Shown: positions 14,701-27,300 of the stretch, piece by piece
How the letters are laid out: each line of letters begins with the position of its first letter
How positions within the stretch are numbered: position 1 is the stretch's first letter
DNA from: Humulus lupulus
Taxonomy: Eukaryota > Streptophyta > Magnoliopsida > Rosales > Cannabaceae
Direction of reading: 5' to 3'
NCBI RefSeq assembly: GCF_963169125.1
Contig: NC_084795.1
Span: forward strand, 190,500,214-190,564,213
Length of the DNA stretch: 64,000 nt
Translations under genes and position numbers: made by a program
The notes under the pieces: model-generated
What the model was told of the DNA's origin: nothing
Databases searched by the model: none
The model's input: the letters and a program-made list of their open reading frames with translations, nothing else

Positions 14701-16730
14701 TTATTTCCAGGGACTTAATTTGAAAACTTAGTTCGTGTTAACTTTTATCAATATCTCGTACTCTTTAAGAAAAACAACGATCAATCGATTGAAGTTAACT
14801 TCTAAGTTTTATGACCTGGTTATTTCCAGGGACTTAATTTGAAAACTTAGTTCGTGTTAACTTTTATGAATATCTCGTGCTCTTTAAGAAAAACAACGAT
14901 CAATCGATTTAAGTTAACTTCTAAGTTTTATGACCTGGTTATTTCTAGGAACTTAATTTGAAAACTTAATTCTTGTTAACTTTTATCATTATCTCGTGCT
15001 CTTTAAGAAAAACAACGATCAATCGATTTAAGTCAACTTCTAAGTTTTATGACCTGGTTATTTCCAGGAACTTAATTTGAAAACTTAGTTCGTGTTAACT
15101 ATTATCAATATCTCGTGCTCTTTAAAAAAAACAACGATCAATCGATTTAAGTTAACTTCTAAGTTTGATGACCTGGTTATTTCCAGGAACTTAATTTGAA
15201 AACTTAATTCGTGTTAACTTTTACCAATATCTCGTGCTCTTTAAGAAAAACAACGATCATTCGATTTAAGTCAACTTCTAAGTTTTATGACCTGGTTATT
15301 TCCAGGGACTTAATTTGAAAACTTAGTTCGTGTTAACTTTTATCAATATCTCGTGCTCTTTAAGAAAAACAACGATCACTCGATTGAAGTTAACTTCTAA
15401 GTTTTTTGACCTGGTTATTTCCAGGGACTTAATTTGAAAACTTAGTTCGTGTTAACATTTATCAATATCTCGTGCTCTTTAAGAAAAACAACGATCAATC
15501 GATTTAAGTTAACTTCTAAGTTTTATGACCTGGTTATTTCTAGGAACTTAATTTGAAAACTTACTTCTTGTTAACTTTTATCATTATCTCGTGCTCTTTA
15601 AGAAAAACAACGATCAATCGATTTAAGTCAACTTCTACGTTTTATGACCTGGTTATTTTGCAGGGACTTAATTTGAAAACTTAGTTCGTGTTAACTTATA
15701 TCAATATCTCGTGCTCTTTAAGAAAAACAACTGTCAATCGATTTAAGTTAACTTCTAAGTTTTATGACCTGGTTATTTCCAGGAACTTAACTTGAAAACT
15801 TAGTTCGTGTTAACTTTCATCAATATCTCGTGCTCTTTAAGAAAAACAACGATCAATCGATTTAAGTCAACTTCTAAGTTTTATGTCCTGGTTATTTCAG
15901 GGACTTAATTTGAAAACTTAGTTCGTGTTAACTTTTATCAATATCTCGTGCTCTTTCAGAAAAACAACGATCAATCGATTTAAGTTAACTTCTAAGTCTT
16001 ATGACCTGGTTATTTCTAGGAACTTAATTTGAAAACTTAATTCGTGTTAACTTTTATCAATATCTCGTGCTCTTTAAGAAAAACAACGATCAATCGATTT
16101 AAGTCAACTTCTAAGTTTTATGACCTGGTTATTTCCAGGGACTTAATTTGAAAACTTAGTTCGTGTTAACTTTTATCAATATCTCGTTCTCTTTAAGAAA
16201 AACAACGATCAATCGATTTAAGTTAACTTCTAAGTTTTATGACCTTGTTATTTCTAGGAACTTAATTTGAAAACTTAATTCGTGTTAACTTTTATCAATA
16301 TCTCGTGCTCTTTAAGAAAAACAACGATCAATCGATTTAAGTCAACTTCTAAGTTTTATGACCTGGTTATTTCCAGGGACTTAATTTGAAAACTTAGTTC
16401 GTGTTAACTTTTATCAATATCTCGTGCTCTTTAAGAAAAACAACGATCAATCGATTGAAGTTAACTTCTAAGTTTTATGACCTGGTTATTTCCAGGGACT
16501 TAATTTGAAAACTTAGTTCGTGTTAACTTTTATGAATATCTCGTGCTCTTTAAGAAAAACAACGATCAATCGATTTAAGTTAACTTCTAAGTTTTATGAC
16601 CTGGTTATTTCTAGGAACTTAATTTGAAAACTTAATTCTTGTTAACTTTTATCATTATCTCGTGCTCTTTAAGAAAAACAACGATCAATCGATTTAAGTC
16701 AACTTCTAAGTTTTATGACCTGGTTATTTC
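11730..16730 (+). repeat. 14-monomer higher-order repeat, 1666 bp, three copies
   Basis: Three tandem, almost identical copies. The unique TTATTTTGCAGGG variant occurs at 12321, 13987 and 15653, two intervals of exactly 1666 bp. The GAATATC variant occurs at 13201, 14867 and 16533, with the same spacing. TGTTAACTATTATC followed by a TTTAAAAAAAAC run occurs at 11761, 13427 and 15093. Each unit holds 14 monomers, and one 118-bp and one 120-bp monomer cancel to give 14 x 119. Very few differences are visible between copies, for example TCGTACTC against TCGTGCTC, so the amplification looks recent. Confidence 0.9.
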
Positions 16731-19700
16731 CAAGGACTTAATTTGAAAATTTAGTTCGTGTTAACTTTTATCAATATCTTGTGCTCTTTAAGAAAAACAA
16801 CTATCAATCGATTTAAGTTAACTTCTAAGTTTTATGACCTGGTTATTTCCAGGAACTTAACTTGAAAACTTAGTTCGTGTTAACTTTTATCAATATCTCG
16901 TGCTCTTTAAGAAAAACAACGATCAATCGATTTTAGTCAACTTCTAAGTTTTATGACCTGGTTATTTCAGGGACTTAATTTGAAAACTTAGTTCGTGTTA
17001 ACTTTTATCAATATCTCGTGCTCTTTAAGAAAAACAACTATCAATCGATTTAAGTTAACTTCTAAGTTTTATGACCTGGTTATTTCCAGGAACTTAACTT
17101 GAAAACTTAGTTCGTGTTAACTTTTATCAATATCTCGTGCTCTTTAAGAAAAACAACGATCAATCGATTTAAGTCAACTTCTAAGTTTTATGACCTGGTT
17201 ATTTCAGGGACTTAATTTGAAAACTTAGTTCGTGTTAACTTTTATCAATATCTCGTGCTCTTTCAGAAAAACAACGATCAATCGATTTAAGTTAACTTCT
17301 AAGTCTTATGACCTGGTTATTTCTAGGAAGTTAATTTGAAAACTTAATTCGTGTTAACTTTTATCAATATCTCGTGCTCTTTAAGAAAAACAACGATCAA
17401 TCGATTTAAGTCAACTTCTAAGTTTTATGACCTGGTTATTTCCAGGGACTTAATTTGAAAACTTAGTTCGTGTTAACTTTTATCAATATCTCGTGCTCTT
17501 TAAGAAAAACAACGATCAATCGATTGAAGTTAACTTCTAAGTTTTATGACCTGGTTATTTCCAGAGACTTAATTTGAAAACTTAGTTCGTGTTAACTTTT
17601 ATGAATATCTCGTGCTCTTTAAGAAAAACAACGATCAATCGATTTAAGTTAACTTCTAAGTTTTATGACCTGGTTATTTCTAGGAACTTAATTTGAAAAC
17701 ATAATTCTTGTTAACTTTTATCATTATCTCGTGCTCTTTAAGAAAAACAACGATCAATCGATTTAAGTCAACTTCTAAGTTTTATGACCTGGTTATTTCC
17801 AAGGACTTAATTTGAAAACTTAGTTCGTGTTAACTTTTATCAATATCTCGTGCTCTTTAAGAAAAACAACTATCAATCGATTTAAGTTAACTTCTAAGTT
17901 TTATGACCTGGTTATTTCCAGGAACTTAACTTGAAAACTTAGTTCGTGTTAACTTTTATCCATATCTCGTGCTCTTTAAGAAAAACAACGATCAATCGAT
18001 TTAAGTCAACTTCTAAGTTTTATGTCCTGGTTATTTCAGGGACTTAATTTGAAAACTTAGTTCGTGTTAACTTTTATCAATATCTCGTTCTCTTTAAGAA
18101 AAACAACGATCAATCGATTTAAGTTAACTTCTAAGTTTTATGACCTTGTTATTTCTAGGAACTTAATTTGAAAACTTAATTCGTGTTAACTTTTATCAAT
18201 ATCTCGTGCTCTTTAAGAAAAACAACGATCAATCGATTTAAGTCAACTTCTAAGTTTTATGACCTGGTTATTTCCAGGGACTTAATTTGAAAACTTAGTT
18301 CGTGTTAACTTTTATCAATATCTCGTACTCTTTAAGAAAAACAACGATCAATCGATTGAAGTTAACTTCTAAGTTTTATGACCTGGTTATTTCCAGGGAC
18401 TTAATTTGAAAACTTAGTTCGTGTTAACTTTTATGAATATCTCGTGCTCTTTAAGAAAAACAACGATCAATCGATTTAAGTTAACTTCTAAGTTTTATGA
18501 CCTGGTTATTTCTAGGAACTTAATTTGAAAACTTAATTCTTGTTAACTTTTATCATTATCTCGTGCTCTTTAAGAAAAACAACGATCAATCGATTTAAGT
18601 CAACTTCTAAGTTTTATGACCTGGTTATTTCCAAGGACTTAATTTGAAAATTTAGTTCGTGTTAACTTTTATCAATATCTTGTGCTCTTTAAGAAAAACA
18701 ACTATCAATCGATTTAAGTTAACTTCTAAGTTTTATGACCTGGTTATTTCCAGGAACTTAACTTGAAAACTTAGTTCGTGTTAACTTTTATCAATATCTC
18801 GTGCTCTTTAAGAAAAACAACGATCAATCGATTTTAGTCAACTTCTAAGTTTTATGACCTGGTTATTTCAGGGACTTAATTTGAAAACTTAGTTCGTGTT
18901 AACTTTTATCAATATCTCGTGCTCTTTAAGAAAAACAACTATCAATCGATTTAAGTTAACTTCTAAGTTTTATGACCTGGTTATTTCCAGGAACTTAACT
19001 TGAAAACTTAGTTCGTGTTAACTTTTATCAATATCTCGTGCTCTTTAAGAAAAACAACGATCAATCGATTTAAGTCAACTTCTAAGTTTTATGACCTGGT
19101 TATTTCAGGGACTTAATTTGAAAACTTAGTTCGTGTTAACTTTTATCAATATCTCGTGCTCTTTCAGAAAAACAACGATCAATCGATTTAAGTTAACTTC
19201 TAAGTCTTATGACCTGGTTATTTCTAGGAAGTTAATTTGAAAACTTAATTCGTGTTAACTTTTATCAATATCTCGTGCTCTTTAAGAAAAACAACGATCA
19301 ATCGATTTAAGTCAACTTCTAAGTTTTATGACCTGGTTATTTCCAGGGACTTAATTTGAAAACTTAGTTCGTGTTAACTTTTATCAATATCTCGTGCTCT
19401 TTAAGAAAAACAACGATCAATCGATTGAAGTTAACTTCTAAGTTTTATGACCTGGTTATTTCCAGGGACTTAATTTGAAAACTTAGTTCGTGTTAACTTT
19501 TATGAATATCTCGTGCTCTTTAAGAAAAACAACGATCAATCGATTTAAGTTAACTTCTAAGTTTTATGACCTGGTTATTTCTAGGAACTTAATTTGAAAA
19601 CATAATTCTTGTTAACTTTTATCATTATCTCGTGCTCTTTAAGAAAAACAACGATCAATCGATTTAAGTCAACTTCTAAGTTTTATGACCTGGTTATTTC

Positions 19701-19950
19701 CAAGGACTTAATTTGAAAACTTAGTTCGTGTTAACTTTTATCAATATCTCGTGCTCTTTAAGAAAAACAACTATCAATCGATTTAAGTTAACTTCTAAGT
19801 TTTATGACCTGGTTATTTCCAGGAACTTAACTTGAAAACTTAGTTCGTGTTAACTTTTATCCATATCTCGTGCTCTTTAAGAAAAACAACGATCAATCGA
19901 TTTAAGTCAACTTCTAAGTTTTATGTCCTGGTTATTTCAGGGACTTAATT
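16140..19950 (+). repeat. 16-monomer higher-order repeat, 1901 bp, two copies
   Basis: Offset of 1901 bp is supported by several rare variants: TGAAAATTTAG at 16744 and 18645, GAATATC at 16533 and 18434 and again at 17602 and 19503, and GACCTTGTTA at 16241 and 18142. The length equals 16 x 119 minus 3, matching three 118-bp TTCAGGG monomers per unit. The first copy overlaps the end of the third 1666-bp copy, so the 16-mer probably arose from the 14-mer by adding neighbouring monomers. Confidence 0.85.
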
Positions 19951-22900
19951 TGAAAACTTAGTTCGTGTTAACTTTTATCAATATCTCGTGCTCTTTCAGA
20001 AAAACAACGATCAATCGATTTAAGTTAACTTCTAAGTCTTATGACCTGGTTATTTCTAGGAACTTAATTTGAAAACTTAATTCGTGTTAACTTTTATCAA
20101 TATCTCGTGCTCTTTAAGAAAAACAACGATCAATCGATTTAAGTCAACTTCTAAGTTTTATGACCTGGTTATTTCCAGGGACTTAATTTGAAAACTTAGT
20201 TCGTGTTAACTTTTATCAATATCTCGTTCTCTTTAAGAAAAACAACGATCAATCGATTTAAGTTAACTTCTAAGTTTTATGACCTTGTTATTTCTAGGAA
20301 CTTAATTTGAAAACTTAATTCGTGTTAACTTTTATCAATATCTCGTGCTCTTTAAGAAAAACAACGATCAATCGATTTAAGTCAACTTCTAAGTTTTATG
20401 GCCTGGTTATTTCCAGGGACTTAATTTGAAAACTTAGTTCGTGTTAACTTTTATCAATATCTCGTGCTCTTTAAGAAAAACAACGATCAATCGATTGAAG
20501 TTAACTTCTAAGTTTTATGACCTGGTTATTTCCAGGGACTTAATTTGAAAACTTAGTTCGTGTTAACTTTTATGAATATCTCGTGCTCTTTAAGAAAAAC
20601 AACGATCAATCGATTTTAGTCAACTTCTAAGTTTTATGACCTGGTTATTTCAAGGACTTAATTTGAAAACTTAGTTCGTGTTAACTTTTATCAATATCTC
20701 GTGCTCTTTAAGAAAAACAACTATCAATCGATTTAAGTTAACTTCTAAGTTTTATGACCTGGTTATTTCCAGGAACTTAACTTGAAAACTTAGTTCGTGT
20801 TAACTTTCATCAATATCTCATGCTCTTTAAGAAAAACAACGATCAATCGATTTAAGTCAACTTCTAAGTTTTATGACCTGGTTATTTCAGGGACTTAATT
20901 TGAAAACTTAGTTCGTGTTAACTTTTATCAATATCTCGTGCTCTTTCAGAAAAACAACGATCAATCGATTTAAGTTAACTTCTAAGTCTTATGACCTGGT
21001 TATTTCTAGGAACTTAATTTGAAAACTTAATTCGTGTTAACTTTTATCAATATCTCGTGCTCTTTAAGAAAAACAACGATCAATCGATTTAAGTCAACTT
21101 CTAAGTTTTATGACCTGGTTATTTCCAGGGACTTAATTTGAAAACTTAGTTCGTGTTAACTTTTATCAATATCTCGTTCTCTTTAAGAAAAACAACGATC
21201 AATCGATTTAAGTTAACTTCTAAGTTTTATGACCTTGTTATTTCTAGGAACTTAATTTGAAAACTTAATTCGTGTTAACTTTTATCAATATCTCGTGCTC
21301 TTTAAGAAAAACAACGATCAATCGATTTAAGTCAACTTCTAAGTTTTATGACCTGGTTATTTCCAGGGACTTAATTTGAAAACTTAGTTCGTGTTAACTT
21401 TTATCAATATCTCGTGCTCTTTAAGAAAAACAACGATCAATCGATTGAAGTTAACTTCTAAGTTTTATGACCTGGTTATTTCCAGGGACTTAATTTGAAA
21501 ACTTAGTTCGTGTTAACTTTTATGAATATCTCGTGCTCTTTAAGAAAAACAACGATCAATCGATTTAAGTTAACTTCTAAGTTTTATGACCTGGTTATTT
21601 CTAGGAACTTAATTTGAAAACTTAATTCTTGTTAACTTTTATCATTATCTCGTGCTCTTTAAGAAAAACAACGATCAATCGATTTAAGTCAACTTCTAAG
21701 TTTTATGACCTGGTTATTTCCAAGGACTTAATTTGAAAATTTAGTTCGTGTTAACTTTTATCAATATCTTGTGCTCTTTAAGAAAAACAACTATCAATCG
21801 ATTTAAGTTAACTTCTAAGTTTTATGACCTGGTTATTTCCAGGAACTTAACTTGAAAACTTAGTTCGTGTTAACTTTTATCAATATCTCGTGCTCTTTAA
21901 GAAAAACAACGATCAATCGATTTTAGTCAACTTCTAAGTTTTATGACCTGGTTATTTCAGGGACTTAATTTGAAAACTTAGTTCGTGTTAACTTTTATCA
22001 ATATCTCGTGCTCTTTAAGAAAAACAACTATCAATCGATTTAAGTTAACTTCTAAGTTTTATGACCTGGTTATTTCCAGGAACTTAACTTGAAAACTTAG
22101 TTCGTGTTAACTTTTATCAATATCTCGTGCTCTTTAAGAAAAACAACGATCAATCGATTTAAGTCAACTTCTAAGTTTTATGACCTGGTTATTTCAGGGA
22201 CTTAATTTGAAAACTTAGTTCGTGTTAACTTTTATCAATATCTCGTGCTCTTTCAGAAAAACAACGATCAATCGATTTAAGTTAACTTCTAAGTCTTATG
22301 CCCTGGTTATTTCTAGGAACTTAATTTGAAAACTTAATTCGTGTTAACTTTTATCAATATCTCGTGCTCTTTAAGAAAAACAACGATCAATCGATTTAAG
22401 TCAACTTCTAAGTTTTATGACCTGGTTATTTCCAGGGACTTAATTTGAAAACTTAGTTCGTGTTAACTTTTATCAATATCTCGTGCTCTTTAAGAAAAAC
22501 AACGATCAATCGATTGAAGTTAACTTCTAAGTTTTATGACCTGGTTATTTCCAGGGACTTAATTTGAAAACTTAGTTCGTGTTAACTTTTATGAATATCT
22601 CGTGCTCTTTAAGAAAAACAACGATCAATCGATTTAAGTTAACTTCTAAGTTTTATGACCTGGTTATTTCTAGGAACTTAATTTGAAAACATAATTCTTG
22701 TTAACTTTTATCATTATCTCGTGCTCTTTAAGAAAAACAACGATCAATCGATTTAAGTCAACTTCTAAGTTTTATGACCTGGTTATTTCCAAGGACTTAA
22801 TTTGAAAACTTAGTTCGTGTTAACTTTTATCAATATCTCGTGCTCTTTAAGAAAAACAACTATCAATCGATTTAAGTTAACTTCTAAGTTTTATGACCTG

Positions 22901-24330
22901 GTTATTTCCAGGAACTTAACTTGAAAACTTAGTTCGTGTTAACTTTTATCCATATCTCGTGCTCTTTAAGAAAAACAACGATCAATCGATTTAAGTCAAC
23001 TTCTAAGTTTTATGACCTGGTTATTTCAGGGACTTAATTTGAAAACTTAGTTCGTGTTAACTTTTATCAATATCTCGTGCTCTTTAAGAAAAACAACGAT
23101 CAATCGATTTAAGTTAACTTCTAAGTTTTATGACAGGGTTATTTCCAGGAACTTAATTTGAAAACTTAATTCGTGTTAACTTTTATCAATATCTCGTGCT
23201 CTTTAAGAAAAACAACGATCAATCGATTTAAGTTAACTTCTAAGTTTTATGACCTGGTTATTTCCAGGAACTTAATTTGAAAACTTAGTTCGTGTTAACT
23301 TTTATCAATATCTCGTGCTCTTTAAGAAAAACGACGATCAATCGATTTAAGTTTACTTCTAAGTATTATGACCTGGTTATTTCCAGGAACTTAATTTGAA
23401 AACTTAGTTCGTGTTAACTTTTATCAATATCTCGTGCTCTTTAAGAAAAACAACGATCAATCGATTTAAGTTAACTTCTAAATTTTATGACCTGGTTATT
23501 TCCAGGAACTTTATTTGAAAACTTAGTTCGTGTTAACTTTTATGAATGTCTCGTGCTCTTTAAGAAAAACGACGATCAATCGATTTAAGTTAACTTCTAA
23601 GTATTATGACCTGGTTATTTCCAGGAACTTAATTTGAAAACTTAGTTCGTGTTAACTATTATCAATATCTCGTGCTCTTTAAGAAAAACAACGATCAATC
23701 GATTTAAGTTAACTTCTAAATTTTATGACCTGGTTATTTCCAGGAACTTTATTTGAAAACTTAGTTCGTGTTAACTTTTATGAATGTCTCGTGCTCTTTA
23801 AGAAAAACGACGATCAATCGATTTAAGTTAACTTCTAAGTTTTATGACCTGGTTATTTCCAAGAACTTAATTTGAAAACTTAGTTCATGTTAACTTTTAT
23901 GAATGTCTCGTGCTCTTTAAGAAAAACGACGATCAATCGATTTAAGTTAACTTCTAAGTATTATGACCTGGTTATTTCCAGGAACTTAATTTGACAACTT
24001 AGTTCGTGTTAACTTTTATCAATATCTCTTGCTCTTTAAGAAAAACAACGATCAATCGATTTAAGTTAACTTCTAAGTTTTATGACCTGGTTATTTCCAG
24101 GAACTTAATTTGAAAACTTAGTTCGTGGTAACTTTTATGAATGTCTCGTGCTCTTTAAGAAAAACGACGATCAATCGATTTAAGTTAACTTCTATGTTTT
24201 ATGACCTGGTTATTTCCAGGAACTTAATTTGAAAACTTAGTTCGTGTTAACTTTTATCAATATCTCTTGCTCTTTAAGAAAAACAACGATCAATCGATTT
24301 AAGTTAACTTCTTAGTTTTATGACCTGGTT
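19950..24330 (+). repeat. Mixed satellite block between higher-order arrays
   Basis: Satellite monomers continue without interruption. They include shuffled pieces of the 16-mer block: the TGAAAATTTAG plus CTTGTGCTC pair reappears at 21734, 3089 bp after its 18645 copy, which is 26 monomers. From about 22.3 kb the block matches the 6.6-8.3 kb segment. The fusion of TTTTAG-TCAAC and TTTCAAGG classes near 20610-20660 suggests a recombined monomer. No gene or mobile element is seen inside. Confidence 0.75.
22300..24000 (+). repeat. Duplicated satellite segment, copy 2 (offset 15697 bp)
   Basis: Counterpart of the 6.6-8.3 kb segment, sharing its rare variants in the same order and register. Small differences are visible: TTCATGTTAAC here against TTCCTGTTAAC in copy 1 near 8190, and TTGACAAC at about 23990 here only. 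After about 24.0 kb the two copies diverge, and the right copy then better matches the class found near 8.9 kb, implying a later deletion or exchange. Confidence 0.75.
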
Positions 24331-27300
24331 ATTTCCAGGAACTTAATTTGAAAACTTAGTTCGTGTTAACTTTTATGAATGTCTCGTGCTCTTTAAGAAA
24401 AACGACGATCAATCGATTTAAGGTAACTTCTAAGTATTATGACCTGGTTATTTCCAGGAACTTAATTTGAAAACTATGTTCGTGTTAACTTTTACCAATA
24501 TCTCGTGCTCTTTAAGAAAAACAACGATTAATCGATTTAAATTAACTTCTAAGTTTTATGACCTGGTTATTTCCAGGAACTTAATTTGAAAACTTAGTTC
24601 GTGTTAACTATTATCAATATCTCGTGCTCTTTAAGAAAAACAACGATCAATCGATTTAAGTTAACTTCTAAGTTGTATGACCTGGTTATTTCCAGGAACT
24701 TAATTTGAAAACTTAATTCGTGTTAACTTTTATCAATATCTCGTGCTCTTTAAGAAAAACAACGATCAATCGATTTAAATTGACTTCTAATATTTATGAC
24801 TTGGTTCTTTCCAGGAACTTAATTTGAAAACTTAGTTCGTGTTAACTTTTATCAATATCTCGTGCTCTTTAAGAAAAACAACGATCAATCGATTTAAGTT
24901 AACTTCTAAGTTTTATGACCTGGTTATTTCCAGGAACTTTATTTGAAAACTTAGTTCGTGTTAACTTTTATGAATGTCTCGTGCTCTTTAAGAAAAACGA
25001 CGATCAATCGATTTAAGTTAACTTCTAAGTATTATGACCTGGTTATTTCCAGGAACTTAATTTGAAAACTATGTTCGTGTTAACTTTTACCAATATCTCG
25101 TGCTCTTTAAGAAAAACAACGATCAATCGATTTAAATTAACTTCTAAGTTTTATGACCTGGTTATTTCCAGGAACTTAATTTGAAAACTTAGTTCGTGTT
25201 AACTATTATCAATATCTCGTGCTCTTTAAAAAAAACAACGATCAATCGATTTAAGTTAACTTCTAAGTTTGATGACCTGGTTATTTCCAGGAACTTAATT
25301 TGAAAACCTAATTCGTGTTAACTTTTACCAATATCTCGTGCTCTTTAAGAAAAACAACGATCATTCGATTTAAGTCAACTTCTAAGTTTTATGACCTGGT
25401 TATTTCCAGGGACTTAATTTGAAAACTTAGTTCGTGTTAACTTTTATCAATATCTCGTGCTCTTTAAGAAAAACAACGATCACTCGATTGAAGTTAACTT
25501 CTAAGTTTTTTGACCTGGTTATTTCCAGGAACTTAATTTGACAACTTAGTTCGTGTTAACTTTTATCAATATCTCTTGCTCTTTAAGAAAAACAACGATC
25601 AATCGATTTAAGTTAACTTCTAAGTTTTATGACCTGGTTATTTCCAGGAACTTAATTTGAAAACTTAGTTCGTGTTAACTTTTATGAATGTCTCGTGCTC
25701 TTTAAGAAAAACGACGATCAATCGATTTAAGTCAACTTCTACGTTTTATGACCTGGTTATTTCCAGGGACTTAATTTGAAAACTTAGTTCGTGTTAACTT
25801 TTATCAATATCTCGTGCTCTTTAAGAAAAACAACTGTCAATCGATTTAAGTTAACTTCTAAGTTTTATGTCCTGGTTATTTCCAGGAACTTAACTTGAAA
25901 ACTTAGTTCGTGTTAACTTTCATCAATATCTCGTGCTCTTTAAGAAAAACAACGATCAATCGATTTAAGTCAACTTCTAAGTTTTATGACCTGGTTATTT
26001 CAGGGACTTAATTTGAAAACTTAGTTCGTGTTAACTTTTATCAATATCTCGTGCTCTTTAAGAAAAACAACGATCACTCGATTGAAGTTAACTTCTAAGT
26101 TTTATGACCTGGTCATTTCCAGGAACTTAATTTGAAAACTTAGTTCGTGTTAACTATTATCAATATCTCGTGCTCTTTAAAAAAAACAACGATCAATCGA
26201 TTTAAGTTAACTTCTAAGTTTGATGACCTGGTTATTTCCAGGAACTTAATTTGAAAACTTAATTCGTGTTAACTTTTACCAATATCTCGTGCTCTTTAAG
26301 AAAAACAACGATCATTTGATTTAAGTCAACTTCTAAGTTTTATGACCTGGTTATTTCCAGGGACTTAATTTGAAAACTTAGTTCGTGTTAACTTTTATCA
26401 ATATCTCGTGCTCTTTAAGAAAAACAACGATCACTCGATTGAAGTTAACTTCTAAGTTTTTTGACCTGGTTATTTCCAGGAACTTAATTTGAAAACTTAG
26501 TTCGTGTTAACTTTTATGAATGTCTCGTGCTCTTTAAGAAAAACGACGATCAATCGATTTAAGTTAACTTCTAAGTATTATGACCTGGTTATTTCCAGGA
26601 ACTTAATTTGAAAACTATGTTCGTGTTAACTTTTACCAATATCTCGTGCTCTTTAAGAAAAACAAGGATTAATCGATTTAAATTAACTTCTAAGTTTTAT
26701 GACCTGGTTGTTTCCAGGAACTTAATTTGAAAACTTAGTTCGTGTTAACTATTATCAATATCTCGTGCTCTTTAAGAAAAACAACGATCAATCGATTTAA
26801 GTTAACTTCTAAGTTTTATGACCTGGTTATTTCCAGGAACTTAATTTGAAAACTTAATTCGTGTTAACTTTTATCAATATCTCGTGCTCTTTAAGAAAAA
26901 CAACGATCAATCGATTTAAATTGACTTCTAATATTTATGACTTGGTTCTTTCCAGGAACTTAATTTGAAAACTTAGTTCGTGTTAACTTTTATCAATATC
27001 TCGTGCTCTTTAAGAAAAACAACGATCAATCGATTTAAGTTAACTTCTAAGTTTTATGACCTGGTTATTTCCAGGAACTTTATTTGAAAACTTAGTTCGT
27101 GTTAACTTTTATGAATGTCTCGTGCTCTTTAAGAAAAACGACGATCAATCGATTTAAGTTAACTTCTAAGTATTATGACCTGGTTATTTCCAGGAACTTA
27201 ATTTGAAAACTATGTTCGTGTTAACTTTTACCAATATCTCGTGCTCTTTAAGAAAAACAACGATCAATCGATTTAAATTAACTTCTAAGTTTTATGACCT

